From JAMXLO01 sp036494925 (GTDB taxonomy: Bacteria > Pseudomonadota > Alphaproteobacteria > Acetobacterales > Acetobacteraceae), in NCBI GenBank assembly GCA_036494925.1, contig DASXNR010000525.1, positions 1 through 53,063 of the forward strand: a stretch of 53,063 bases of DNA. Direction: 5' to 3'. The translations under genes were made by a program, and so were the position numbers. Positions 40,430 through 48,686 of this stretch are shown one piece after another (within the stretch, counting starts at the first letter, position 1; every line of letters starts with the position of its first letter). The notes beneath the pieces were generated by a model. The model searched no databases, was not told where the DNA came from, and worked only from the letters and a program-made list of their open reading frames with translations.

Positions 40430-41334
40430 TATTCTGCCGCCTTCATCAGCTTCGACGGATCTGCGCCGACGCGTCCGGTGTCGCCCGCCTCCGCGCGCGC
40501 GAGGCGAAAGTCGTAGCGCACCGCCTTCAATCCCGGGATCGGCGATGCAGGATCGTCCTTCGCGCCCACCACCAGCGAGCCCGAAACACCGAACACGGTA
40601 TCCGAATCGATATGCGCGTCATCACCGAAGTACAACGCGGTGACCAGCTCGCGATAACCGTCACCGCCGATCAGGAAGTGAATATGCGACGGCCGGAAGC
40701 CATGACGGTGCTGTGCCTTCACCATCTCACCCACCGGCCCATCCATTGGAATCGAATAGCCCAGCGGGCGTACCGTACGGAAGTGATAGCGGCCATCCGC
40801 ATCGGTGCGGAAATTCGCGCGCAGGTCCATCACCTCTGCTGCGTTCTCCGCCTGCAGGTCGTAAAGACCGTGCTCGCTGGTCTGCCACACCTGCACCAGC
40901 GCATTCGGCACCGGCTTGCCGTCGTTGTCGCTGACCTGGCCGTATACCGCGATCTCCGGCACTGACGGCTTCGCCACGATGCTGGCGCCGAGCGGCAGCT
41001 CCGGTGCGCCCTCGCGATAGAACGGGCCGAGCAGGCTGCTCTGCGTGCCCAGCTCACGCGCCTTTTTGTCGTGCATCGCGTTGACCAGCGCACTGACGCC
41101 CAACACGTCGGCGAGCAGGATAAACTCCTGGCGGAACGGCGTGCATGCCTGGCCGACCGCGGTCAGGAACTGGATGCCGGTCAGCCATTCCGCCGGTGTC
41201 AGCCGCACCTCGCGGGCGAAGGCGTGCAGGTGACGCACCGCGGCGTCCATGATCTCCTTCAGTCGCGGGTCCAGCGTGTTCGCCATCTGCGCGAGTGCGG
41301 CTTCGGTGACGGTGTTCTCGTCAAGGTCCTGCAT
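40429..41334 (-). CDS. Intradiol ring-cleavage dioxygenase (catechol/hydroxyquinol 1,2-dioxygenase type)
   Basis: A 301-residue non-haem Fe(III) dioxygenase. The N-terminal helical linker domain (LTPAEWLTGIQFLTAVGQAC, RQEFILLADVLGVSALVNAM) is typical of dimeric catechol 1,2-dioxygenases. The iron ligands are one Tyr in LLGPFYREGAPE, one in RPLGYSIPMDGPVG, and the two His in RHGFRPSHIHFLIGG. It opens catechol- or hydroxyquinol-like rings between the hydroxyls to muconates. The ATG at 41334 follows AAAGGAGCGTCCC. It leads a three-gene unit with a cyclase and a binding protein. Hydroxyquinol is the likelier substrate from its shape, but this is a guess. Confidence 0.88.
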   Translation of the reverse strand: MQDLDENTVTEAALAQMANTLDPRLKEIMDAAVRHLHAFAREVRLTPAEWLTGIQFLTAVGQACTPFRQEFILLADVLGVSALVNAMHDKKARELGTQSSLLGPFYREGAPELPLGASIVAKPSVPEIAVYGQVSDNDGKPVPNALVQVWQTSEHGLYDLQAENAAEVMDLRANFRTDADGRYHFRTVRPLGYSIPMDGPVGEMVKAQHRHGFRPSHIHFLIGGDGYRELVTALYFGDDAHIDSDTVFGVSGSLVVGAKDDPASPIPGLKAVRYDFRLARAEAGDTGRVGADPSKLMKAAE

Positions 41335-41441
41335 GGGACGCTCCTTTGGCTCAATCGGATCAGCATAGCGCATCCCCCCTGGCGTGCCACTCCGGCGCAC
41401 CATAGGATGCGGGCAAGCAATCATCAGGGAGGATCTGCTCG

Positions 41442-42683
41442 ATGCTGCTCAGGCGTCTCGCCCTCGCCGCTGCCGCGGCCTTCGCGTGCATCGCACCCGC
41501 GCACGCGGAGAACCCGATCACGATCGGCTTCGGAATGGCGTTGACCGGTGGGCTCGCACCGATCGGGAAGGCGGCGCTGCTCGCCATGCAGATCTGGGAA
41601 ACCGAGATCAATGCCAAAGGCGGATTGCTCGGACGGCCGGTCAAGCTGGTCTACTACGACGACCAGTCGAACCCCGCGACCATTCCGGGCCTCTACACGA
41701 AGCTGCTCGACGTGGACAAGGTGGACCTGGTCGTCAGCGGCTATGCGACCAACATGATCGCACCCGCCCTGCCGATCATCATGCAGCACAACAGGACCTT
41801 CCTCAGCCTGTTCGGGCTGGCGGTGAACTCCGAGTTCCACTACCCGAAATACTTCTCGTTCACGCCGACCGGCGGGCCGGAGCCGAAACAAAGCTTCGCG
41901 GCCGGCTTCTTCGCGGTCGCCATGGCACAGAACCCGAAGCCGCAGACGCTCGCAGTGGTCGGCGCGGACGCCGAGTTTCCGCACAATGCGATGGAAGGCG
42001 CGCGGGTGCTGGCCAAGGAGGCCGGCCTGAAGGTCGTCTATGACAAGACCTATCCGCCGACGACGACCGACTACACGCCGATCGTGCGGGCGATCCAGGC
42101 GACCAATCCGGACCTGGTGCTGGTCTGCTCCTACCCACCGGACACGGTCGGGATGGTGCGTGCGGCGCACGAGGTGGGGCTGAAAGCGAAGCTGTTCGGC
42201 GGCGGCATGGTCGGACTGCAGAGCACCGCGATCAAGACGCAGCTTGGCCCGTTGCTGAACGGTATCGTGGACTATGACTACTGGCTGCCATGGTCGAAGC
42301 GCGCCTCACCGGAGTCGAAGGCGTTCCTGGAGCAGTACCAGGCGAAGGCGCCCGCGGCCGGAGTCGATCCGCTTGGCTACTATTTGCCGCCGTTCGCCTA
42401 CAGCTACATGCAGGTACTGCAGCAGGCGGTGGAGGGCAGCAAGAGCCTCGACCAGGACAAGCTGGCCGATTATCTGCGCTCGAATATTTTCAAGACGGTG
42501 GTGGGCGACGTTAAATTCGGCCCGAACGGCGAATGGGCCGAGCCCCAGGTGCTGGAGGTACAGTTCCAGAACCTGAAGGCGAACGACGTCGCGCAGTTCA
42601 AGGATCCGAACACCGAGGTGATCCTCTGGCCGCCGGCGATGAAGACCGGCGACGTGATGTACCCCTACACGGACGTGAAGTAG
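41442..42683 (+). CDS. LivK-type (branched-chain amino acid family) periplasmic binding protein
   Basis: This 413-residue protein has a signal peptide (MLLRRLALAAAAAFACIAPAHA). The periplasmic-binding fold type I follows: ITIGFGMALTGGLAPIGKAA, INAKGGLLGRPVKLVYYDDQ and ATNMIAPALPIIMQHNRTFL. In this family ligands include amino acids, amides, urea and aromatic acids. The ATG at 41442 follows CAGGGAGGATCTGCTCG. It is divergent from the dioxygenase gene over 107 bases, so its ligand may be an aromatic acid. No membrane components are adjacent. Confidence 0.88.
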   Translation: MLLRRLALAAAAAFACIAPAHAENPITIGFGMALTGGLAPIGKAALLAMQIWETEINAKGGLLGRPVKLVYYDDQSNPATIPGLYTKLLDVDKVDLVVSGYATNMIAPALPIIMQHNRTFLSLFGLAVNSEFHYPKYFSFTPTGGPEPKQSFAAGFFAVAMAQNPKPQTLAVVGADAEFPHNAMEGARVLAKEAGLKVVYDKTYPPTTTDYTPIVRAIQATNPDLVLVCSYPPDTVGMVRAAHEVGLKAKLFGGGMVGLQSTAIKTQLGPLLNGIVDYDYWLPWSKRASPESKAFLEQYQAKAPAAGVDPLGYYLPPFAYSYMQVLQQAVEGSKSLDQDKLADYLRSNIFKTVVGDVKFGPNGEWAEPQVLEVQFQNLKANDVAQFKDPNTEVILWPPAMKTGDVMYPYTDVK

Positions 42684-43823
42684 CTACCGAAGCGGCGGCG
42701 TGCGCCGCTCCGCGACGACGCGGCGCAGCGGGTCGTACGGCGCCAGATCGAGCGGCGGTTCGCGCCCCAGGGCAACATCGGCCAGCACCCGTCCGGCGAA
42801 GGGCCCAATGGTCAGACCGGCCGCGCCGAGGCCATTACCGATCACCAGGCCTGCCATGCCTTGCACCGGTCCGAGCAGCGGCCTGACACCCGGTCCCACC
42901 GGCCGGAACCCGACACGCGTCTCTACGATCGTCGCCGTTGCCAGACCCGGCGCCACGTGCAGCGCCTCTGCCAGCACCTCGGCCTGACCGGACGCAGTGA
43001 CGCGATAGTCGAAGCCGACGCCGCTCTCACGCGTCGCACCGGCAACCACGCGCGAGTCGTCGAACGCCAGCAGGTAGTGGCTGCCTGGCGGCAACACGAC
43101 GGGCCAGTCGCGCGTCTCCTGCCCGGGAAGGCGGAGATGCACGATCTGGCCGCGCTGCGGTTCGATCGGCAATGCGACGCCCAGAGGCAGCAGCAGCGAT
43201 GACGCCCAGGCGCCCGCGGTTACAACCACGCAGTCCGCTGCGATCGCGGTATCGCGCGACCTGACGCCGGTGACGCGGGCACTGGTGGCGATCAGTTCGG
43301 CAGGGGCCTCTATCATGTGGGCACCGAGCCGCTGCGCGGCACGCAGCATGCCCGCGGCCATCCGCCGTCCATCGATGCGCGCACCGTTGGCGACATGCAG
43401 GCCCGCGAGGTCGGCGCGCAGTGGCGGGAACAGTTCCCTGGCCTCGCGCGGCGAGAGCACGCTGGTCGCGCCCATCTCCGGCGTGTCGGCACGCCGACGC
43501 GCCACCATGGCATCGAATGCCCCAAGTTCCGCTTCATCGTTCGACACCACGAGCGCGCCGACGCGGCGAAACCCGAGATCGGTTTCACCAAGTTCGGCCA
43601 GTGCCGGAACCAGTTCGCCGTAGTAGCGCGCGCCCTCGACATAGAGGCGATAGAACGCCGCATCATCGGTGCCGGAGACCCACGGGCAGATGATTCCCGC
43701 GCCTGCGGCGGTGGCACGTCCGTCGTGCGCCTGATCGACGATCGTGACCTGCGCGCCCGCACGGGCCAGGTGAAGAGCTGTGCTCGAACCAAGGATGCCG
43801 GCACCGACGACTATGACATGCAT
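42684..43823 (-). CDS. thiO: FAD-dependent amine oxidase/dehydrogenase of the ThiO/DadA family
   Basis: A 379-residue flavoprotein of the DAO family. The dinucleotide motif is VIVVGAGILGSSTALHLARAG at the N terminus, with GAGIICPWVSG near residue 48. A C-terminal FAD segment GNGLGAAGLTIGPFAGRVLADV is also seen. Sequence alone would suggest a DadA-like D-amino-acid dehydrogenase. However, a complete TPP riboswitch immediately upstream places it under thiamine control, which favours glycine oxidase ThiO, the supplier of iminoglycine for the thiazole ring. No other thi gene is near, so it is an orphan of the regulon. The ATG at 43823 follows GGAGGGAGTTGTC, which is part of the riboswitch. Confidence 0.8.
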   Translation of the reverse strand: MHVIVVGAGILGSSTALHLARAGAQVTIVDQAHDGRATAAGAGIICPWVSGTDDAAFYRLYVEGARYYGELVPALAELGETDLGFRRVGALVVSNDEAELGAFDAMVARRRADTPEMGATSVLSPREARELFPPLRADLAGLHVANGARIDGRRMAAGMLRAAQRLGAHMIEAPAELIATSARVTGVRSRDTAIAADCVVVTAGAWASSLLLPLGVALPIEPQRGQIVHLRLPGQETRDWPVVLPPGSHYLLAFDDSRVVAGATRESGVGFDYRVTASGQAEVLAEALHVAPGLATATIVETRVGFRPVGPGVRPLLGPVQGMAGLVIGNGLGAAGLTIGPFAGRVLADVALGREPPLDLAPYDPLRRVVAERRTPPLR

Positions 43824-43829
43824 GACAAC

Positions 43830-43901
43830 TCCCTCCGCTGGCATGATCCAGAGCAGGTTCGCGGGTGTGATCTCAGCCCTCGCATGAGGGCACCCCGGTG
43901 T
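43830..43901 (-). promoter_or_regulatory. TPP riboswitch (THI element)
   Basis: Read leftward, the aptamer has ACACCGGGGTGCCC, then GGGCTGAGATCACACCC, then GAACCTGCTCTGGATCATGC and CAGCGGAGGGA. These are the conserved blocks of the thiamin pyrophosphate riboswitch in order, including CUGAGA and GAACCUG-N-UCUGG. Its last block GGAGGGA is the Shine-Dalgarno sequence of the flavoprotein gene at 42684-43823. TPP binding should therefore block translation initiation directly. Confidence 0.93.
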
Positions 43902-43977
43902 GGCGCCAGCATTCCACGCTTTGCTCCGATGTCAAGCGGTGTGCGAGACTCGATAATGCGCAATCGGGGAGCGACGG

Positions 43978-45480
43978 ATGACACCGGCGGAACTCGGCAA
44001 GGTCGACGTCCTGGTGATCGGCGCCGGCAACGCGGCGGCCAACGCCGCGTTGTCGGCGCACGAGTCGGGGGCATCGGTCGCCATGATCGAGACCGCGCCC
44101 AAGGAAGCGCGCGGCGGCAACTCGGCGTTCACCGGTGGTGCGTTCCGCTTCACCTATTCCAGCGTCGAGGACCTGCTGCGGCTGGCACCTGATATCGCCG
44201 ACCTCGATCTCGCGAGCATCGACTTCGGCAGCTACACCGAGAGCCAGTATTTCGACGACATGGGCCGGCTGACCGACTATCGCTGCGACCCCGACCTCAC
44301 CGAAGTGCTGATCGGCAACAGCTTCGAAGCGGGCCTATGGCTGCGCAAGCATGGCGTACGGTTCCAGCCGGCGCTCGGCCGGCAGGCGTTCAAGGTGGAT
44401 GGCCGGTTCAAGTTCTGGGGCGGGCTGGCGTGTCACATCCTGGGCGGTGGGCACCACCTCGTCGCGCGATTGCACGAGCGGCTCGAAGAGGTAGGTATAC
44501 CGGTGCTGTACGACACCACCGCCACCGCGCTGCTGCGGGGCGATGCGTGCATCGACGGCGTGCGCGTCCGTCATCGTTTCCGGCGATACGACCTGCGCGC
44601 CGGTGCGGTGGTGATGGCGTGCGGCGGATTCGAATCGAATGCCGAGATGCGCGCCCGCTATCTCGGGCCGAACTGGGACCTCGCGAAGGTGCGCGGCACG
44701 AAATACAACACCGGCATCGGCCATCATATGGCGATCGAGATCGGCGCCGCCGTCGCCGGCCATTGGTCCGGCGCGCACGCCGTGCAGTGGGACATGAATG
44801 CGCCGCCCTACGGCGATCTGACCGTCGGCGACCGCTTCCAGAAGCACAACTATCCGTTTGGCGTGCTTGTGAACGCGCGCGGCGAACGTTTCCTGGACGA
44901 GGGGCTGGATTTTCACAGCTACACCTATGCGAGGTACGGACATGAGGTGATGAAGCAGCCTGGCCTGTTCGCCTGGCAGATTTTCGACGCGAAGATCGTG
45001 CATCTGCTGCGTGAGGAGTACCGCATCGCGCGCATCACCAAGGAGCAGGCGAACACGCTCGAGGAACTGGCGCCGAAACTGGCTGGAGTGGACGCCGGAG
45101 CAGTACTGGAAACGCTGCGTCAGTATAATGCGGCGCCACGCCCTGACGTGACATTCGACCCGAACATCCACGACGGGCTGCGCACGTTCGGGTTGGCGAT
45201 CGACAAGACCAACTGGGCGCAGAAACTCGACACCCCGCCGTTCCATGCCTACGGCGTCACCGCCGGGGTGACGTTCACGTTCGGCGGGCTGAAGGCCACG
45301 GCATCCGCCGAGGTCGAGGACGCGTCAGGCGCGCCGATCCCCGGGCTGTACGCAGCAGGCGAGATCCTGGGCGGACTCTATTTCCACAATTACGGCAGTG
45401 GCACCGGTCTGGTCGCCGGCGTGGTGTTCGGGCGTATCGCGGGCAAGCGGGCGGCGGACTTCGCGCTCAGGCCACCGTGA
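43978..45480 (+). CDS. tcuA: FAD-dependent tricarballylate dehydrogenase-like protein (TcuA family)
   Basis: A 500-residue flavoprotein of the fumarate reductase/TcuA family. The FAD motif is VDVLVIGAGNAAANAALSAH near residue 9 and GGNSAFTGGAFRFTYSS lies near 42. A central C-G-G-F is found in VVMACGGFESNAEMRARYLG, and the closing GLYAAGEILGGLYFHNYGSG completes the set. TcuA oxidises tricarballylate to cis-aconitate; its usual partner TcuB, which re-oxidises the flavin, and the transporter TcuC are not nearby. A different dicarboxylate or keto-steroid-like substrate is possible. The ATG at 43978 follows GGGGAGCGACGG. Its end overlaps the convergent OsmC gene by 14 bases. Confidence 0.85.
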   Translation: MTPAELGKVDVLVIGAGNAAANAALSAHESGASVAMIETAPKEARGGNSAFTGGAFRFTYSSVEDLLRLAPDIADLDLASIDFGSYTESQYFDDMGRLTDYRCDPDLTEVLIGNSFEAGLWLRKHGVRFQPALGRQAFKVDGRFKFWGGLACHILGGGHHLVARLHERLEEVGIPVLYDTTATALLRGDACIDGVRVRHRFRRYDLRAGAVVMACGGFESNAEMRARYLGPNWDLAKVRGTKYNTGIGHHMAIEIGAAVAGHWSGAHAVQWDMNAPPYGDLTVGDRFQKHNYPFGVLVNARGERFLDEGLDFHSYTYARYGHEVMKQPGLFAWQIFDAKIVHLLREEYRIARITKEQANTLEELAPKLAGVDAGAVLETLRQYNAAPRPDVTFDPNIHDGLRTFGLAIDKTNWAQKLDTPPFHAYGVTAGVTFTFGGLKATASAEVEDASGAPIPGLYAAGEILGGLYFHNYGSGTGLVAGVVFGRIAGKRAADFALRPP

Positions 45481-45964
45481 TGTTCGGTGGATTGCGCAGC
45501 GTCTGGAGGATGACGCAGTAGCGCTCGGTGGTCTGGATCATGCGCTCCAGCCTCGCCGGATCGGCGTCACTGTCGATTTCGAAACGCAGCGCGATGTCGG
45601 TCAGGCCGACCGGCACGCTACGGTCGATGCCGAGAGTGCCGCGCGCGTCCCAGGTGCCTTCCGCGATCACCCGGCCGCCGCGGACGGTCACGCCCGACGC
45701 GGTGGCGACCGCGCGCAGGGTGACGCCGGCGCAGGCGACCACAGCTTCGAGCAGCATGTCGGCGGAGCAGGCGAGCTCACCGGACCCGCCGGTTGACGGG
45801 TGCAGACCCGCCGTCGTCTTACCGTGCCAGGACGGCACCGTGCAGGCGATGCCGTCGGCGTCCAGCCGCGCTTCGGCGCGCGCCGGAACGCGGGCGGCGT
45901 CGGGCGCATCGCGATAGCGCTGCTTGATCGGCGCCTGCATGGCGCGAAGCTGTTCGGCATCCAT
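45467..45964 (-). CDS. OsmC-family protein
   Basis: This 165-residue protein has the OsmC/Ohr fold and both reactive cysteines: C66 in GELACSADMLLEAVV and C78 in VACAGVTLRAVA. The C-terminal segment is VGLTDIALRFEIDSDADPARL followed by TTERYCVILQTLRN. The family reduces organic hydroperoxides, although OsmC-like members of unknown function are frequent. The start is ATG 45964. It follows the M20 hydrolase gene on the same strand after 32 bases and could be cotranscribed with it. Confidence 0.87.
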   Translation of the reverse strand: MDAEQLRAMQAPIKQRYRDAPDAARVPARAEARLDADGIACTVPSWHGKTTAGLHPSTGGSGELACSADMLLEAVVACAGVTLRAVATASGVTVRGGRVIAEGTWDARGTLGIDRSVPVGLTDIALRFEIDSDADPARLERMIQTTERYCVILQTLRNPPNITVA

Positions 45965-45996
45965 AGCTGCACTCCCAGTTCAACCGGCAACGCCTC

Positions 45997-47256
45997 TTAG
46001 CCTGTCGGCCCCGATCCCGCCATGTAGTCGTATGCCGAGAGCACATGACAGCGGACCGTGTGCAGGAAGTCGTCGACTGTGACGTGTTCATCGAAACTGC
46101 CCATTCCGGTGGGCGCCGGTCCATAGACAATCGCGGGAATTTCCGCGTAGCGCCAGAGCCGCGCGTCGGTGCCACCAAGACTGATGACAGGCACGGGATC
46201 GATGCCGGCAACCGCCTTCGCATTGGCGCGGATGTAGCCTGCCATCTCGGCGTCGGGCGGACACCAGCTTGGCGGATTGTACAGGATCTTCTCGTAGCTC
46301 ACTTCCGGCTGGGTGGCGACGATGCGATCGACCTCGCGCAGGATCGGCGCCTCGTCGAGTCCGTTCGGCAACCGAATATCGACTTCGAACGTGCAGTCAG
46401 CCGCCACCATATTCACCTTCAGCCCGCCCTGGATCAGGCCCGGGTTGACCGTCACGCGCTGAATGATGCGAGCGGCGCCCGGGCCGTACGCCGCGTCGAG
46501 CACATCGGCCGCCTGCTCCAGCGCCGCCGACAGATTGCTGATGTGCGGCGGCTCGATGTCTTCCAGGCATTGCAGTTCACCGATGATCCGGGCGGTGATC
46601 GCGATGGCGCTGGGACTGGCATGCGTATAGGCGCCGTGCGCCCCGGGCGTGCGCACGTGGAAGCGCAGCCAGAGCGGGCCCTTCTCGCCGAAGCGCAGCG
46701 TGTGGCGGCTGCTCGGTTCCCCGCTCAGACAGCAATCGCCAAGGATCTCGGGATGGTGCTCGACCAGATAGCGCGTACCCCAGGGACCGAACGTCTCCTC
46801 GTCCGAGACGGCACTGAGCGTCAGCCTGCCATGCAGGGAATGCCGCAGCTCGTGCAGATAGAGGAACGTGAACAGCGCGGCAGTCGTGCCGCATTTCATG
46901 TCGCAGGCGCCGCGGCCGTAGATCTTACCGTCGATCAGATCGCCGCCCCAGGGATCGACGGTCCAGCCGGTGCTGTTTACCGGAAACACGTCCATGTGGC
47001 CGTTCAGCGCGAGATGCCGGCCAGGCGCGGCCGCATCAAAGCTCGCGACGATGTTCGGCATGAGCTCATGCGGCGCGATGACGCGATAATCGAGCGCATG
47101 GCGATCGAGAAATCCGCGGACGAAGGCCGCCGCGTCGCGCGTATCGCCTGGCGGGTTGGGGGATCTGCGGCGGATGAAGTTGCGCAGGAAGTCAATCAGC
47201 ATTGCCTGGTCGGCCTCGATCCGCTGGAGGAGTACTTGCTTGGCAGCATCCATCAT
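45997..47256 (-). CDS. M20-family amidohydrolase/deacylase (ArgE/DapE type)
   Basis: A 419-residue zinc hydrolase of the M20 family. Metal and catalytic motifs are LALNGHMDVFPV (H-x-D) near residue 78, GRGACDMKCGTTAAL near 112, SAVSDEETFGPWGTRY (the E-E pair) near 150, and a late His in GSFDEHVTVDDF. The central dimerisation domain contains RFHVRTPGAHGAYTHASPSA. Such enzymes remove acyl groups from amino acids or cleave small peptides in the cytoplasm. ATG 47256 was chosen, with GAAGGTCACCAGCAGAT before it; a second ATG follows directly. It is divergent from the M24 hydrolase gene over 110 bases. Confidence 0.87.
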   Translation of the reverse strand: MMDAAKQVLLQRIEADQAMLIDFLRNFIRRRSPNPPGDTRDAAAFVRGFLDRHALDYRVIAPHELMPNIVASFDAAAPGRHLALNGHMDVFPVNSTGWTVDPWGGDLIDGKIYGRGACDMKCGTTAALFTFLYLHELRHSLHGRLTLSAVSDEETFGPWGTRYLVEHHPEILGDCCLSGEPSSRHTLRFGEKGPLWLRFHVRTPGAHGAYTHASPSAIAITARIIGELQCLEDIEPPHISNLSAALEQAADVLDAAYGPGAARIIQRVTVNPGLIQGGLKVNMVAADCTFEVDIRLPNGLDEAPILREVDRIVATQPEVSYEKILYNPPSWCPPDAEMAGYIRANAKAVAGIDPVPVISLGGTDARLWRYAEIPAIVYGPAPTGMGSFDEHVTVDDFLHTVRCHVLSAYDYMAGSGPTG

Positions 47257-47366
47257 ATCTGCTGGTGACCTTCCGGGGCTGGAGTTCTCGCGGCGACCGG
47301 GAAGACATAGCATTGAACCCGACGAGTAGCCGACCGGCCGCACTATGTAACGACAGAGAGAACACC

Positions 47367-48548
47367 ATGACCGCGCCAACACTCAACTTCGCCCGTTCGG
47401 AATACGACGCGCGCCTCGCCAAGACGCGCACCGCCATGGCGAGTTCGGGCATCGATCTGCTGATCGTCACCGATCCGTCCAACATGCACTGGCTGACCGG
47501 ATATGATGGCTGGTCGTTCTACGTGCATCAGTGCGTCCTGGTGCCGGCAGACGACGAGCCGATCTGGTATGGGCGCGGGCAGGATGCGAACGGTGCGCGA
47601 CGCACCACTTGGCTGCGGCCCGACAGCATCGTGGGTTACCCCGATCACTACGTGCAGTCCGACGAGCGCCACCCGATGGATTTCCTGTCGGGTATCATCA
47701 AGGACCGCGGGTGGGAGCGCATATCCATCGGCGTGGAGATGGACAATTACTGGTTCACTGCCGCGGCTTATGCGTCGCTGGTCACAAATCTCCCGCACGC
47801 GCGCTTCACTGACTCGCGCTCGCTGGTGAATTGGCAGCGCGCAGTGAAGAGCGCCACGGAACTCGACTACATGCGCCGCGCGGGCTGCATCGTCGCGGCT
47901 ATGCATCAGCGCATCGTGGATACGGTCGAACCGGGAATGCGCAAGTGCGATCTGGTCGCGGAGATCTACGATGCCGGCATTCGCGGCGTGGACGGCTTCG
48001 GCGGTGACTATCCCGCGATCGTGCCATTGCTGCCGTCCGGCATCGCAGCCTCCGCCCCGCATCTGACCTGGGACGACCGTCCTATGCTCGCGGGCGAAGG
48101 GACGTTCTTTGAACTGGCCGGGTGTTATCGGAGATATCACTGCCCGCTGTCGCGCACGGTGTTTCTCGGCAAGCCCACGCAACAGTTCCTCGACGCGGAG
48201 AAGGCTACGCTGGAGGGTATGGAAGCAGGACTCGCCGCCGCAAAACCTGGCAACGTCTGCGAAGACATAGCCAATGCGTTCTTCGCCGTGCTCAGGAAAT
48301 ACGGAATCGTCAAGGACAGTCGCACCGGCTATTCGATCGGCCTCAGCTATCCACCCGACTGGGGCGAGCGCACCATGAGCCTGCGGCCCGGCGACCGGAC
48401 CGAACTGCAACCGGGCATGACGTTCCACTTCATGACCGGGCTGTGGCTGGAGACTATGGGGCTGGAGATCACGGAAAGCATCGCGATCACGGCATCTGGC
48501 GTGGAATGCCTGGCCAATGTCCCCCGGCGACTGTTCGTCAAGCCATGA
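47367..48548 (+). CDS. M24/creatinase-fold hydrolase, ectoine hydrolase (DoeA/EutD)-like
   Basis: A 393-residue protein with a creatinase N-terminal domain (YDARLAKTRTAMASSGIDLL, DPSNMHWLTGYDGWSFYVHQ) and a pita-bread C-terminal domain. The region that holds two metal Asp residues in aminopeptidases reads FELAGCYRRYHCPLSRT, so both Asp are missing and a metal-independent mechanism, as in creatinase and ectoine hydrolase, is expected. The ending SIGLSYPPDWGERTMSLRPG and GVECLANVPRRLFV is very like the DoeA family, which opens the ectoine ring. No other ectoine genes are present, so another cyclic amide or N-acyl compound is possible. ATG 47367 follows AGAGAGAACACC. Confidence 0.85.
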   Translation: MTAPTLNFARSEYDARLAKTRTAMASSGIDLLIVTDPSNMHWLTGYDGWSFYVHQCVLVPADDEPIWYGRGQDANGARRTTWLRPDSIVGYPDHYVQSDERHPMDFLSGIIKDRGWERISIGVEMDNYWFTAAAYASLVTNLPHARFTDSRSLVNWQRAVKSATELDYMRRAGCIVAAMHQRIVDTVEPGMRKCDLVAEIYDAGIRGVDGFGGDYPAIVPLLPSGIAASAPHLTWDDRPMLAGEGTFFELAGCYRRYHCPLSRTVFLGKPTQQFLDAEKATLEGMEAGLAAAKPGNVCEDIANAFFAVLRKYGIVKDSRTGYSIGLSYPPDWGERTMSLRPGDRTELQPGMTFHFMTGLWLETMGLEITESIAITASGVECLANVPRRLFVKP

Positions 48549-48686
48549 TGTCATTGCGGCGGCACGCCGGGCTTCGATGAGAGTTCTAACAGCTGGCCGG
48601 GCTCGACCGACTTGAGGATGGACGGCAGTCTGGCGTGACTGGCATGGAGCAATCGACAGATGGGCGTGCACAGCGGGAGGAGTCAT

